DNA of 64,000 bases from Ensifer adhaerens (GCF_002007205.1 NZ_LAZS01000008.1:248001-312000), one strand, 5' to 3'. Shown: positions 15,924 through 25,739, counted from the stretch's first letter. Program-made: numbers and translations. The notes: generated by a model not told the origin, from the letters alone.

Positions 15924-16925
15924 ATGGCCAACCACACCTTCTCCTGCATCGACGGCCACACCTGCGGCAACCCGGTCCGCCTCGTTTCCGGCGGCGGACC
16001 GCGGCTCGAAGGGGCCAACATGCTGGAGAAGCGGGCGCATTTCCTGCGCGAGTTCGACTGGATCCGCACCGGCCTGATGTTCGAGCCGCGCGGCCACGAC
16101 ATGATGTCGGGCTCGATCCTCTATCCGCCAACCCGGCCGGACTGCGACGTCGCCGTGCTCTTCATCGAAACGTCGGGCTGCCTGCCGATGTGCGGCCACG
16201 GCACGATCGGCACCATCACCATGGCGATCGAAAACGGCCTGATCACCCCGCGCGAACCGGGCAAACTTTCGATCGACGCGCCGGCCGGCAAGGTCGACAT
16301 CACCTACCGCCAGGAAGGCCGCTTCGTCGAGGAAGTGCGTCTCACCAACGTGCCGGGCTTCCTCTATGCCGAAGAGCTGACGGCTGAAGTCGAGGGTCTC
16401 GGCGAGATCGTCGTCGACGTCGCCTATGGCGGCAATTTCTACGCCATCGTCGAGCCGCAGAAGAACTTTCGCGACATGGCCGACCACACGGCCGGCGAAC
16501 TCGTCGGCTGGAGCCCGAAGCTGCGGGCGGCACTCAACGCGAAATACGAGTTCGTGCATCCGGAGCATCCCGAGATCCAGGGCCTCAGCCACATACAGTG
16601 GACCGGCAAGGCGACCAAGGCCGAGGCGCATGCGCGCAACGCCGTGTTCTACGGCGAAAAGGCGATCGATCGTTCGCCCTGCGGCACCGGCACATCGGCG
16701 CGCATGGCGCAGCTTGCCGCCAAAGGCAAGCTCAAGGTCGGCGACGAGTTCGTGCACGAGTCGATCATCGGCTCGCTGTTCAAGGGCCGCGTCGAGGCAG
16801 CGACCAAGGTCGCCGACCGCGATGCCATCATTCCCTCGATCGCCGGCTGGGCCCGCATGACCGGCATCAACACGATCTTCATCGATGACCGCGACCCCTT
16901 TGCTCATGGATTTGTCGTAAAATGA
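15924..16925 (+). CDS. hypRE: 4-hydroxyproline 2-epimerase
   Basis: A 333-residue cofactor-independent epimerase of the proline racemase family. Both catalytic cysteines are present: C90 ([11 protein letters not shown]) and C253 ([11 protein letters not shown]). Two cysteines mark racemases and epimerases; trans-3-hydroxyproline dehydratases of the same family have threonine at the second site. It converts trans-4-hydroxy-L-proline to cis-4-hydroxy-D-proline, the substrate of HypO. The stop overlaps the acnX start by 4 bases (ATGA), which indicates translational coupling. Confidence 0.92.
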   Translation: MANHTFSCIDGHTCGNPVRLVSGGGPRLEGANMLEKRAHFLREFDWIRTGLMFEPRGHDMMSGSILYPPTRPDCDVAVLFIETSGCLPMCGHGTIGTITMAIENGLITPREPGKLSIDAPAGKVDITYRQEGRFVEEVRLTNVPGFLYAEELTAEVEGLGEIVVDVAYGGNFYAIVEPQKNFRDMADHTAGELVGWSPKLRAALNAKYEFVHPEHPEIQGLSHIQWTGKATKAEAHARNAVFYGEKAIDRSPCGTGTSARMAQLAAKGKLKVGDEFVHESIIGSLFKGRVEAATKVADRDAIIPSIAGWARMTGINTIFIDDRDPFAHGFVVK

Positions 16926-18613
16926 CCCAATCGATCTCCGCCCGCAGCATTCTCTCCGGCTCCGCCGATGGCCCCATCATCGCCACCGAGGAGGCGCTGA
17001 GCTTCTGGGGCGGGGTCGATCCGGCGACGGGCCGGGTGATCGACGTGCACCATCCGCTGCACGATCTCTGTCTTAGCGGCGGCATCCTGATGATGCCGTC
17101 GAGCCGTGGTTCCTGCACCGGTTCGGGTGTGCTGCTCGACATGGCGCTGACCGGCCGCGCACCGGCGGCCCTGATCTTCTCGGAAGCCGAGGACGTGCTG
17201 ACGCTCGGCGCGCTGATCGCGGCCGAAATGTTCGGCAAGTCACTGCCAGTACTACGCCTTTCGCGCGACGCCTTCAAGGCGCTCTCACAGGCAAAGTCGG
17301 CACGGATCAGCGCTAGGGCGATCGAGGCCGACGGCCTGACGATCCCGGTCGCCCCGCCGGCGACGACGGCTCTCGACCTCAGCGAAAACGATCGCGCCAT
17401 GCTCGATGGCCGCGACGGCATCGCCGTGCAGCAGGCGATGCGCATCATCGCGGCGATGGCCGCGCAGCAGGGCGCGGAAAAGCTTATCGACGTCGTCCAG
17501 GGCCATATCGACGGCTGCATCTATGCGAGCCCCGCCAATCTTACCTTTGCCGAAAAGATGGCCGCCATGGGCGCGAAGGTCCGGGTGCCGACGACGATGA
17601 ATGCGATCTCGGTCGATCGCGCAAACTGGAAGGCGCAGGGCGTGCCGGAAAGCTTCGGCGACCCGGCCGCAAGGCTTGCCGATGCCTATGTGCGCATGGG
17701 CTGCCGCCCGACCTTCACCTGCTCGCCCTATCTGCTCGACAGCGCCCCGAAGGCGGGCGAATCCATCGCCTGGGCGGAATCGAACGCCGTCATATTCGCC
17801 AATACGGTGCTCGGCGCGCGCACTGCCAAACACCCCGACTTTCTCGACCTCTGCATCGCGCTCACCGCTCGTGCGCCGCTCTCGGGTGTCTATCTCGACC
17901 AGCCGCGCAAGGCGACGCGCGTCATCGACGTGGAACTGCCTGAGAACATCGACGATGCCTTCTGGCCGCTGATCGGTTATCTCGCCGGCAAGGCCGCGCC
18001 CGACCGCATCCCGCTGCTGCGCGGTCTTGCATCGGCAAAGCCCTCGCGCGACGACCTGAAGGCGCTCTGCGCCGCCTTCGGCACCACCTCCGCAGCACCC
18101 ATGCTGCACGTGGAGGGCGTAACCCCGGAAGCGGAAGGTGCCGCGGCCGAGAATGCCGACCGCACCAAGATCACGCGCGCCGACATGGCCGCGGCATGGT
18201 CGCTCCTGAACGAAGGTCCGGCGGAGGTCGAACTTGTCGCCATCGGCAGCCCGCATGCGTCGCTTGAGGAATGCCGCGCTCTGGCAGTCGCTTTCGACGG
18301 CCGCAAGCGCGATGGAAATGTCGCCGTCATCGTGACCGCCGGACGAGACGCGATTGCCGCAGCAAGGGACGAAGGTCTGCTTTCACGCCTGGAAGCAAGC
18401 GGCATCCAGGTCTTGCCGGATCTCTGCTGGTGCTCGATCTCCGAACCGGTCTTCCCGACCAGGACCCGGGCACTGATGACCAATTCCGGCAAATACGCCC
18501 ACTACGGCCCCGGCCTTTCCGGCCGCGCCGTTCGCTTCGGCAGCCTCGCCGATTGTGTCCAGGCGGCTCTGACCGGGCGTGTTCCGGCACGGTTGCCGGC
18601 CTGGCTCTCCTGA
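16922..18613 (+). CDS. acnX: Aconitase X, likely cis-3-hydroxy-L-proline dehydratase (single-chain form)
   Basis: A 563-residue fusion. Residues about 1-130 are the swivelling DUF126 domain ([18 protein letters not shown]), joined to the large DUF521 domain ([14 protein letters not shown] to the C-terminus, with [36 protein letters not shown] and [15 protein letters not shown]). Aconitase X enzymes carry an iron-sulfur or iron centre, and members near hydroxyproline genes dehydrate cis-3-hydroxy-L-proline to Delta1-pyrroline-2-carboxylate, the substrate of HypS. In other species the two domains are separate subunits. It is the last gene of the hypM-led operon. The assignment rests on family and context. 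Confidence 0.85.
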   Translation: MTQSISARSILSGSADGPIIATEEALSFWGGVDPATGRVIDVHHPLHDLCLSGGILMMPSSRGSCTGSGVLLDMALTGRAPAALIFSEAEDVLTLGALIAAEMFGKSLPVLRLSRDAFKALSQAKSARISARAIEADGLTIPVAPPATTALDLSENDRAMLDGRDGIAVQQAMRIIAAMAAQQGAEKLIDVVQGHIDGCIYASPANLTFAEKMAAMGAKVRVPTTMNAISVDRANWKAQGVPESFGDPAARLADAYVRMGCRPTFTCSPYLLDSAPKAGESIAWAESNAVIFANTVLGARTAKHPDFLDLCIALTARAPLSGVYLDQPRKATRVIDVELPENIDDAFWPLIGYLAGKAAPDRIPLLRGLASAKPSRDDLKALCAAFGTTSAAPMLHVEGVTPEAEGAAAENADRTKITRADMAAAWSLLNEGPAEVELVAIGSPHASLEECRALAVAFDGRKRDGNVAVIVTAGRDAIAAARDEGLLSRLEASGIQVLPDLCWCSISEPVFPTRTRALMTNSGKYAHYGPGLSGRAVRFGSLADCVQAALTGRVPARLPAWLS

Positions 18614-18629
18614 GGATCGCGACGCGATA

Positions 18630-18649
18630 GCGACGGCCAAACCCGTCGC
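18630..18649 (+). other. Stem-loop after acnX
   Basis: A 7-bp GC stem (GCGACGG) with a 6-base loop lies between the convergent acnX and LacI genes. No T-run follows, so terminator function is uncertain. Confidence 0.35.
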
Positions 18650-18661
18650 CATGGTGTCGGT

Positions 18662-19714
18662 TCAGGCGCCGCGCGGCGGCGCCGTCGAGGCCCGCGGCAC
18701 CAGATGACAGGCTAGCTCCACCCGCCGTGGTGGCGCCGGAATGCCTGAAAGCGTGTCGCGCAGGAGATCGAGCGCGACCGAGCCGATCTCGCGCATCGGG
18801 ATGTGCATCGTCGTCAGCGGCGGGTTGAGGAAGGCTGCCTGCGGCAGGTCGTCCATGCCCATGACCGAGACGTCGCCGGGAACCGAAAAGCCCTTCTGCT
18901 GAATGCCCACCATAGCGCCGACCGCAAGACTGTCACCGGCGGCGAGCACAGCTGTGAAGTCCAGACCCCGATCGGCGATCCGCTGCATCAGCGCCTGCAT
19001 TGCCAGTTCCGGCAGCCAGTCCTCGACAGTGACGAGCAAGTCGTCGTCTATAGGCAGGCCCTTCGCCAGCAAGCCATCGCGCCAGCCCTCGTAACGCCGC
19101 TCGATCGTGCGGCGACCGGGCCGCATCAGAAACAGGATGCGCTCGTGTCCGAGCTCGGTCAGGTGGTCGGTCGCAAGCCGTGCGCTTGAGCGGTTGCAGG
19201 GCGTGACGCTCGACAGCCGCATGAACGGGTCGTCGCTGTTCAAAAGCACCACCGGCTTGTCGAAGCCGCGGGTGGCCGCCAGCATACCCTCGTCGTCGAT
19301 CGTCAGAAACAAGAGGCCGGCAACCTGTTCGTCGCTCTCTGCCTCGGCAAGCACGGCGAGCTCTTCGCTCCGGTCGGCAATCGGCCGGGTGACGATTTCG
19401 AGATCCAGCGCCTGTGCCCGTTCTTTCAGCCCCTCCAACACATAGTGGGTGAACTGGTTACGCACATAGTCGATCATCGCAGCACTCGACGCCGCCACGA
19501 TGACCTTTTGCCCGGCCACCGCGGTCGGGATCACGTAGTTCGCGTTCTTTGCCGCCTCCAGCACCTTCTGGCGGATTTCCGCGCGCACGCCTTTTTCACC
19601 CGCCAAGGCGCGTGACGCCGTACTTAGGGAAACGCCGCAAGCTTCGGCGATATCCTCCAGCCGGACCTTCTTGCTCTTCCTGCCGCGTTTGCCGGCCAAC
19701 GGTTTGACGGTCAT
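18662..19714 (-). CDS. LacI-family transcriptional regulator of the pectin cluster
   Basis: A 350-residue LacI-type repressor. The DNA-binding head is at residues about 17-70 (VRLEDIAEACGVSLSTASRALAG, then the hinge helix), followed by a periplasmic-binding-like effector domain (VIVAASSAAMIDYVRNQ, SDDPFMRLSSVTPCN, FTAVLAAGDSLAVGA, VMGMDDLPQAAFLNPPLTT). The head has an unusual long basic extension before it (KPLAGKRGRKSKK). The start at 19714 follows GGGAGGA. It is divergent from the GH105-led operon across 117 bp, so it probably represses it and responds to a pectin breakdown product. Confidence 0.9.
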   Translation of the reverse strand: MTVKPLAGKRGRKSKKVRLEDIAEACGVSLSTASRALAGEKGVRAEIRQKVLEAAKNANYVIPTAVAGQKVIVAASSAAMIDYVRNQFTHYVLEGLKERAQALDLEIVTRPIADRSEELAVLAEAESDEQVAGLLFLTIDDEGMLAATRGFDKPVVLLNSDDPFMRLSSVTPCNRSSARLATDHLTELGHERILFLMRPGRRTIERRYEGWRDGLLAKGLPIDDDLLVTVEDWLPELAMQALMQRIADRGLDFTAVLAAGDSLAVGAMVGIQQKGFSVPGDVSVMGMDDLPQAAFLNPPLTTMHIPMREIGSVALDLLRDTLSGIPAPPRRVELACHLVPRASTAPPRGA

Positions 19715-19755
19715 CCCGATCCTCCCTTGCCACAATACTGAGAAAAATTTTCATA

Positions 19756-19763
19756 TTGCGCAA
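19756..19763. promoter_or_regulatory. TTGCGCAA palindrome, candidate LacI-family operator
   Basis: A perfect 8-bp palindrome with a central CG, the usual centre of LacI-family operators, lies midway in the 117-bp gap between the LacI gene and the GH105 gene, in an otherwise AT-rich stretch. Regulator binding is inferred from position. Confidence 0.4.
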
Positions 19764-19831
19764 GAAAAAACGTCATGCCTTTATCTCTCTCAAGAAAGCC
19801 GAGGGAAGAGCGGCTGAGGAGGAGGAACGCC

Positions 19832-20932
19832 ATGGGCCTGAATGCCCACGACATTCGCACGGGTCTCGATCGCCTTGTCGGCGGCATGACCGGTCTCAAG
19901 CACGACGGACGGTTCGACGAGCCGAACCTCGACGGGACCGCGGGCGACTACATCAGTTTCGACAGCTGGGAATGGCCGCAAGGCGTCGGCCTCTATGGCC
20001 TGATCAAGCTCTGGCAGTTTACCGGCCGCGACGATATCCGCGCGCTTATCGAGACTTGGTACGAGGGGCGTCTGGCAGCAGGCCTTCCCGAGCTGAACGT
20101 CAACACCACGGCGCCGATGCTCGGCCTCTCCGTGCTCTGGGCAAAGACCGGGAACCCTCGCTGGAAGCCCTTGCTCGACGAGTGGGCAGACCGGGTGATG
20201 AGCGAAATGGGTCGCACGCCGGAAGGCGGCTTCGAGCACCATGTCTCCGACAAGGTCAACGACAACGAGCTCTGGGACGACACGCTCTACATGGTCGCCC
20301 TTTTCCTTGCCTCCTACGGCCAGGCGAGCGGCCGGCGCGAACTGATCGACGAGGCCTCACGGCAGTTCCTCGTCCATGCACGCTATCTTGCCGACACGCA
20401 TTCGGGCCTCTGGTTCCACGGCTGGACCTTCGACGGCCGGCACAATTTCGCCCGGGCGCGCTGGGCGCGCGGCAATGCCTGGATCACCGCCGGCATGCTC
20501 GATCTCTTCGACCTCGCTGAGATTGCGGCGCCAGTGAAAGAGTATCTGCGCGGCGTGCTTGTCACCCAGGTCGAGGCGCTTCTGCCGCTGCAGACAGCGT
20601 CCGGCGCCTGGCGCACGCTGCTCGACGACGCATCGTCTTATGAAGAGATCTCGGCCACCGCCGGCATCGGCTACGGCCTGCTCAAGGGTTATCGCCTTGG
20701 TTACGGCACCCCTGCCTGGCGCGCCGCAGGTCTGCGGGCGCTGGACGCGGTGATGCGCAACATCGACGAGACCGGCACGGTGCTCAACGTCTCCTACGGC
20801 ACGCGCATGGGCCACGACCTGCAATTCTACAAGGACATCCCAATTCAGCCGACGGGCTACGGCCAGGCACTGGCAATCCTGTGCCTGTCCGAAGCCCTGC
20901 AGCATGTCGGCGCGGAAGGACAGGCAGCATGA
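19832..20932 (+). CDS. Unsaturated rhamnogalacturonyl/glucuronyl hydrolase (GH105)
   Basis: A 366-residue cytoplasmic (alpha/alpha)6-barrel enzyme of the GH88/GH105 clan. These enzymes hydrate and cleave the terminal unsaturated uronic acid left by pectin or rhamnogalacturonan lyases. Seen motifs: SFDSWEWPQGVGLYGLIKL, LNVNTTAPML, NDNELWDDTLYMV with the catalytic aspartate pair D149/D150, the RARWARGNAW segment, and an ATAGIGYGLLKGYRLG tail. The ATG at 19832 is preceded by GAGGAGGAGG. It opens the operon and overlaps kduI by 4 bases. Confidence 0.88.
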   Translation: MGLNAHDIRTGLDRLVGGMTGLKHDGRFDEPNLDGTAGDYISFDSWEWPQGVGLYGLIKLWQFTGRDDIRALIETWYEGRLAAGLPELNVNTTAPMLGLSVLWAKTGNPRWKPLLDEWADRVMSEMGRTPEGGFEHHVSDKVNDNELWDDTLYMVALFLASYGQASGRRELIDEASRQFLVHARYLADTHSGLWFHGWTFDGRHNFARARWARGNAWITAGMLDLFDLAEIAAPVKEYLRGVLVTQVEALLPLQTASGAWRTLLDDASSYEEISATAGIGYGLLKGYRLGYGTPAWRAAGLRALDAVMRNIDETGTVLNVSYGTRMGHDLQFYKDIPIQPTGYGQALAILCLSEALQHVGAEGQAA

Positions 20933-21765
20933 CGATGAAGGTTCTCTACGGGGCCAATCCCGAAGACATCAAGACCTACGACACGGCGCGGCTTCGCCGC
21001 GAATTCCTGATCAGCGATCTCTTTGCCGAGGACGCGGTGAACTTCACCTACACCCATGTCGACCGGCTGATCCTCGGCGGCGCCATGCCGAAGACGAAAA
21101 GCGTCTCCTTCGGATCGGGCGCCGATATCGGCACGCCCTACCTGCTTTCGGCGCGCGAGATGGGCATCGCCAATCTCGGCAGCACCGGCACCATCACGGT
21201 CGACGGCAAGAGCTTCGTGCTCGAAAACCGCGACGTGCTCTATGTCGGGCGCGGCGCGAAGGAGATCGTCGTTTCGAGCGAAACCGCCGACAGGCCTGCA
21301 CGCTTCTACATGAACTCGGTGCCCGCCGGCGCCGACCTGCCGCACCGGCTGATCCGGAAGGCAGAGGCAAAGGCGATCGAACTCGGCGACGTCAAGCGCT
21401 CGAACAGGCGCCGCCTCGTCATGTACATCCATCCGGAAGTCATGCCTTCCTGCCTGCTTTTGATGGGCATCACCGATCTCGCCGAAGGCAGCGCATGGAA
21501 CACCATGCCGCCGCATGTGCATGAGCGGCGGATGGAGGCCTATTGCTACTTCGACATGGCGCCCGAGGACCGGATCGTCCACGTGATGGGCGAGCCGGAC
21601 GAGACCCGGCACCTGATCGTCGCTGACTGTGACGCGGTGCTGTCACCGGCCTGGTCTATCCACATGGGCGCCGGCACCGGGCCCTATGCCTTCGTCTGGG
21701 GCATGACCGGCGAAAACCAGGAATACAACGACGTCACCCCCGTAGCCTTGGCTGAGCTGAAATGA
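20929..21765 (+). CDS. kduI: 5-keto-4-deoxyuronate isomerase
   Basis: A 278-residue cupin-type isomerase that converts 5-keto-4-deoxyuronate (DKI I) to 3-deoxy-D-glycero-2,5-hexodiulosonate in pectin breakdown. Family marks: REFLISDLFAEDAVNFTYTHVDR, GSGADIGTPYLLSAREMGIAN, and the zinc site motif TMPPHVHERRMEAYCYFDM with its HxH and glutamate ligands. It starts within the GH105 stop (ATGA) and overlaps the next gene by 4 bases, so the three genes are coupled. Confidence 0.93.
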   Translation: MTMKVLYGANPEDIKTYDTARLRREFLISDLFAEDAVNFTYTHVDRLILGGAMPKTKSVSFGSGADIGTPYLLSAREMGIANLGSTGTITVDGKSFVLENRDVLYVGRGAKEIVVSSETADRPARFYMNSVPAGADLPHRLIRKAEAKAIELGDVKRSNRRRLVMYIHPEVMPSCLLLMGITDLAEGSAWNTMPPHVHERRMEAYCYFDMAPEDRIVHVMGEPDETRHLIVADCDAVLSPAWSIHMGAGTGPYAFVWGMTGENQEYNDVTPVALAELK

Positions 21766-24248
21766 GCGATCCGATTTTCCATCTGAAGAAAAACCTCGTT
21801 CCAGGGCAGGCCATCGGCTACTGGCAGCTCGGCGCGATCGCCGAGGAACGCTTCGACGTGCCGGACCAGCCGATGAAGGGCGAAATGGATCCCTTCTTCT
21901 TCCTGACCAAGCACAAGAACTTCATTCCGCACGAGTATCCCTGCCGGACGATCTTCGCCGAACGCTACCGCGGCAAGCGGCCAGACGTGCGCGGCACGTT
22001 CGAGGCCAGCCGCTGGTGGCTGCCCTTCGGCTCGCCGCGGCTCGATCTCTCGGGCTTCTGGTTCCGGCCGACACGGCTTGCCACCTGGGCCCGCACCTCG
22101 ATCGAGGCCGACACGGCAGGAACCGCGAAGATCCGCCTTGGCACATGCGGCGGCGCGGTTGTCTTCTTGAACGGAGCCGAAATCGGCTGGATGGCACCCT
22201 ATAGCCGCAACCTCGAAGCCAAGGCCGAATTCGAGCTGCCGCTTCAGGCCGGGCTCAACGAGGTCACGATCTTCTTTGATGATCTCGCCGAACGCGATGC
22301 GCGTTACTTCTTCCAGTTCGACTATCTCTCCGGCCCGATCGCCCGCGTGGCACTGCCCGTTCCCTGCGCCAGTGCCGCCGCAGCCGACATCGAAACCGCG
22401 CTCGACGGCATGCATTTCGACCGCACCGCCTACTTCGAAGGCGACATCACGCTTCTCTTCGCAGCCGCCCTGCCGCTCGACGTCAAGGTCAATGTCGCGG
22501 TCGAAGGCGACTTCATGTCGACCGAACGCTTCGACCACGACTTCGTGCTGAAGGCCGGCGACAAGAGGCTGGTGATCGGACCATCGGAGGAGACGCCGGC
22601 CGATTTCCGCCATTTCCGCATCACGCTTGATGCCGGCGGCTTCGTCGCCTCGCGCTCGCTCGGCGTCGAGATCTGCCATGCCGGCCGCCAGGGCAAACCG
22701 GCGGAAACTCTTGTCGCCCGGATCACCGAAACGCTCGACGAGATCTCCGGCTTTTCCGAGCGCGATACGGTTCGTGCTTTTGCACGGCTTGCCAGCGGTC
22801 GCGGCGGCGCCGACACCGATGCGATGATCGAGGAGATCCTGCCCTCGATCGAGGATTGCCACGACTGCGCCGACTTCTCGCTGGTGCCGCTGATCTGGTC
22901 ACGCGCGAGTTGGGGGAAAGATATCGGCGAAAAGACCCGCGGCCGCATCGACCAGGCGATCCTTGGTTTCCGCTACTGGATGGATGAGCCGGGCAACGAC
23001 GTGCAGTGGTATTTCTCCGAAAACCACGCGCTTCTGTTCCACACCTCCGCCTATCTTGCCGGTCACCTCTTCCCGGAGGCAACCTTCCGCCGCTCGGGCC
23101 GCAAGGGAAGCGAGCAAAGCGCCGTCGGTGCTACCCGCGTCCGCGCCTGGCTGGATCACTTCGAGGCCTGGGAAATGGCGGAGTTCAACTCGGCCCCCTA
23201 TTTCCCGATCGACCTCAAGGGCCTGACGGCACTGGCGGCCCTTTCGCCGGATGCCGACATTGCCGAACGGGCGAAGAAGGGCATCGTGCGCCTCTGCGAG
23301 ATCATCGCGCGTTCGGCCCATCACGGCATGGTGACGGCGGCGCAAGGCCGCTCCTACGAGCACACGCTCTGCGCCGGCCGTTCGCTCGAACTCTCGGGTG
23401 TCGCCCGCCTGCTCTGGAGCAAGGGCTGGTACGGCCGCCGGGTACACGCGCTGCCCCAGCTTGCCGTCTGCCTGCGCGACCACGGCCTTGTCGTACCGGA
23501 AGCGCTCGCCGCCGTTGCCTGCCACCAGGACGAGGCGACCCATCAGGAATGGCGCTTCGCCCAGGGCGAAAACCGTTTTGCCGCGCTCTACCACTACAAG
23601 GGCCGCCATTTCGCCATGGGCTCGGCGGCGCATTATCGCTGGAACGAATGGGGCTATCAGGAAACAGTGCTGCATTTGCGCCTTGGCCAGCGGCCGGAAG
23701 CGGCGATCTGGATCAACCATCCGGGCGAAACCATTCAGTTCGGGTACGGCCGGCCATCCTATTGGGGTGGTTGCGGCACCCTCCCTCGTGCCCACCAGTA
23801 CAGGGGGCTGGCCGTACTCGACTTTTCGACCGTCAGCGAACAACCGGATTTCACCCATGCCTGGTTCCCGGTCGCCGAATTTGACGAGAGCAGGGTGAGT
23901 GGCAAACTCGCGCTGGCCCGCAGCGGCCGCGGCGCCGTTGTCCTGATCGGCGACAACACGCTGGTCCCCGTGACCGACGGCCCGTCGGCCAATGCGGAAC
24001 TGCGCCAGGCTGGACACAGGACACGGTGGGTCGTCAGGGTTTGCGAAGCCGGGGAACTTGCCGAGGCGGAAGCCAGGTTTGCTGCGCTCCTGGTCGAGGA
24101 AACGGCCGACGGCGCCTTCGTCGTCAACGATCCGGACTATGGCCGCGTGGTCTTCCGCAGTGACGGTTCGACCGAGGCCGAAGGGCGTACCATCGCCGCC
24201 AAGGATTTCACCGTGGCTGGCGAGGCGACCATGCTCGCCGCCCGATAA
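21762..24248 (+). CDS. Large protein of unknown function in the pectin cluster, heparinase-like layout
   Basis: An 828-residue protein without a signal peptide. I do not recognise a named family. Three parts can be inferred. Residues about 60-330 look like beta-rich, carbohydrate-binding-like modules (WLPFGSPRLDLSGFWFRPTR, VFLNGAEIGWM). Residues about 330-640 look helical and toroid-like, with NDVQWYFSENHALLFH, RSYEHTLCAGRS and HYRWNEWGYQE holding conserved-looking His, Glu and Tyr. The rest is a beta-rich tail. This order resembles polysaccharide lyases and heparinase II/III-like enzymes. Tight overlap with kduI and the GH105 gene says it acts on an imported acidic oligosaccharide. It could be a lyase or a glycosidase. 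Confidence 0.6.
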   Translation: MSDPIFHLKKNLVPGQAIGYWQLGAIAEERFDVPDQPMKGEMDPFFFLTKHKNFIPHEYPCRTIFAERYRGKRPDVRGTFEASRWWLPFGSPRLDLSGFWFRPTRLATWARTSIEADTAGTAKIRLGTCGGAVVFLNGAEIGWMAPYSRNLEAKAEFELPLQAGLNEVTIFFDDLAERDARYFFQFDYLSGPIARVALPVPCASAAAADIETALDGMHFDRTAYFEGDITLLFAAALPLDVKVNVAVEGDFMSTERFDHDFVLKAGDKRLVIGPSEETPADFRHFRITLDAGGFVASRSLGVEICHAGRQGKPAETLVARITETLDEISGFSERDTVRAFARLASGRGGADTDAMIEEILPSIEDCHDCADFSLVPLIWSRASWGKDIGEKTRGRIDQAILGFRYWMDEPGNDVQWYFSENHALLFHTSAYLAGHLFPEATFRRSGRKGSEQSAVGATRVRAWLDHFEAWEMAEFNSAPYFPIDLKGLTALAALSPDADIAERAKKGIVRLCEIIARSAHHGMVTAAQGRSYEHTLCAGRSLELSGVARLLWSKGWYGRRVHALPQLAVCLRDHGLVVPEALAAVACHQDEATHQEWRFAQGENRFAALYHYKGRHFAMGSAAHYRWNEWGYQETVLHLRLGQRPEAAIWINHPGETIQFGYGRPSYWGGCGTLPRAHQYRGLAVLDFSTVSEQPDFTHAWFPVAEFDESRVSGKLALARSGRGAVVLIGDNTLVPVTDGPSANAELRQAGHRTRWVVRVCEAGELAEAEARFAALLVEETADGAFVVNDPDYGRVVFRSDGSTEAEGRTIAAKDFTVAGEATMLAAR

Positions 24249-24262
24249 GGGCACGAAGAATT

Positions 24263-24286
24263 GCGCCGGCCGGGAGAAGCCGGCGC
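24263..24286 (+). other. Stem-loop before the binding-protein gene
   Basis: A perfect 8-bp stem (GCGCCGGC) with an 8-base loop lies in the 92-bp gap between the 828-residue protein gene and the sugar-binding protein gene. It may be a processing site that separates the enzyme genes from the transporter message. Confidence 0.45.
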
Positions 24287-24340
24287 CGTCCCAAGCGAGC
24301 GGGAGGACGCTCGTCCAAGGATCAAGTGGAGGAGAAGACA

Positions 24341-25609
24341 ATGAAGAAGACCAAAACGATGCTCGCGGCGCTTGCCGTCGGGCTGCTGACGTCGACGGCA
24401 GCAATGGCCGGCGACGTGCGCATCATGTGGTATTCCGATGGCGTCGAAGGCGAGGTGCTGAAGGACCTGCTGGATCGCTTCATGAAGGAGAACCCCGGGA
24501 TCAACGTCATCCTCGACAACGTCTCCTACAGCGTCGTCAAGGAGCAGCTGCCGGTGCAGCTCGAAGCCGGCAACGGCCCGGATATCGCCCGCGTCACCAA
24601 CCTGAAGGCCCAGAGCCAGCATTGGCTCGACCTTCGGCCGCTCGTTGCCGATGCCGCCTATTGGGACGAGAACTTCGGCGGCCAGGCGGACTGGATGCGG
24701 CCTGACGGGTCGAACCAGATCTCCGGTTTCATGACCCAGATCACCATTGCCGGCGGCTTTGCCAACAAGACGCTGTTCGACCAGGCCGGCGTCGCCATTC
24801 CCGGCAAGGATGCCACTTGGGACGACTGGGCGAAGGCGGCAAAGCAGGTGGCGGAAAACCAGCAGGTGCCCTTCCCGATGGCGCTCGACCGCTCCGGCCA
24901 TCGCCTGAGCGGCCCGAACCTCGCCTATGGCGGCAATTATATCAGCGCTGACGGCAAGCCGGCGCCGCTCGACGAAGGCTCGAAGAACTTCCTGAAGACT
25001 TTTGTCGGCTGGGTCGCCGACGGCACGATGAGCAAGGACGTCTGGGTTTCCGCCGCGGGCTCGACCTATCGCGCTGCCGCCGACGACTTCATCAACGGAC
25101 AGCTCGTCTACTACTATTCCGGCTCCTGGCAGGTGCCTAACTTCTCGACGAAGATCGGCACAAACTTCGACTGGGTCGCGACCGGCAGCCCCTGCGGCCC
25201 GGCAAACTGCACCGGCATGACCGGCGGCGCGGGTCTCGTCGCAGTCAAGTACACCAAGAACCCGAACGAAGTCGCCAAGGTGATGGACTACCTTGCGAGC
25301 GAACCGATCGTGAAGGAATTCTCCGAGCGAACCCTGTTCCTACCCGCCCATAAGGGCGTGCTCGCCAAGGCCCTCGACTTCAAGACCGACGACGCCCAGG
25401 CGAAGGCGGCGCTCAACGCCTTCGTCGAGGCGAGCAAGACGCTTTCCGACGAGGCGCGCAAGCTTCCCGGCTGGCTCTGGTCCGACGCCGTCTATGGTGC
25501 GCTGGTCACCCGTGTCAGCCAGGCGGCTGCCGGCGAGATGACGGTCGACGAGGCCTTCGCCCGCATCGACTCCGATATCGCCACCAAGGTGAAAGACACC
25601 GGGAACTGA
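24341..25609 (+). CDS. Family 1 sugar ABC transporter substrate-binding protein
   Basis: A 422-residue periplasmic binding protein with a Sec signal peptide ending at about AMAGDV. The family 1 (MalE/UgpB) pattern is clear: VRIMWYSDGVEGEVLKDLLDRF, NGPDIARVTNLKAQ, ATWDDWAKAAKQVAE, and a C-terminal PGWLWSDAVYGALVTRVSQAAAGE. A GGAGGAG site lies 6 bases before the ATG. With the downstream permeases and UgpC-like ATPase it forms a CUT1 importer, likely for oligogalacturonides or rhamnogalacturonan fragments in view of kduI, kduD and GH105. Confidence 0.9.
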   Translation: MKKTKTMLAALAVGLLTSTAAMAGDVRIMWYSDGVEGEVLKDLLDRFMKENPGINVILDNVSYSVVKEQLPVQLEAGNGPDIARVTNLKAQSQHWLDLRPLVADAAYWDENFGGQADWMRPDGSNQISGFMTQITIAGGFANKTLFDQAGVAIPGKDATWDDWAKAAKQVAENQQVPFPMALDRSGHRLSGPNLAYGGNYISADGKPAPLDEGSKNFLKTFVGWVADGTMSKDVWVSAAGSTYRAAADDFINGQLVYYYSGSWQVPNFSTKIGTNFDWVATGSPCGPANCTGMTGGAGLVAVKYTKNPNEVAKVMDYLASEPIVKEFSERTLFLPAHKGVLAKALDFKTDDAQAKAALNAFVEASKTLSDEARKLPGWLWSDAVYGALVTRVSQAAAGEMTVDEAFARIDSDIATKVKDTGN

Positions 25610-25739
25610 TCGGAACAACCGACGCGCGGTTCCCGGCGGCGTGCTGCAACATGCCGTCGGATCGGTCGGCACATGCGTAAGTCAATACTTACCGTTATCT
25701 TGGAAAAGCCTTGCCCTCCTCTTGCGCGGGAGGGAGCAT

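Noticed and set aside
22899..24404. 501-codon minus-strand open frame
   Set aside because: Antisense of the 828-residue protein gene. The sense frame is coupled to kduI and has protein-like composition, so the antisense frame is taken as a shadow.
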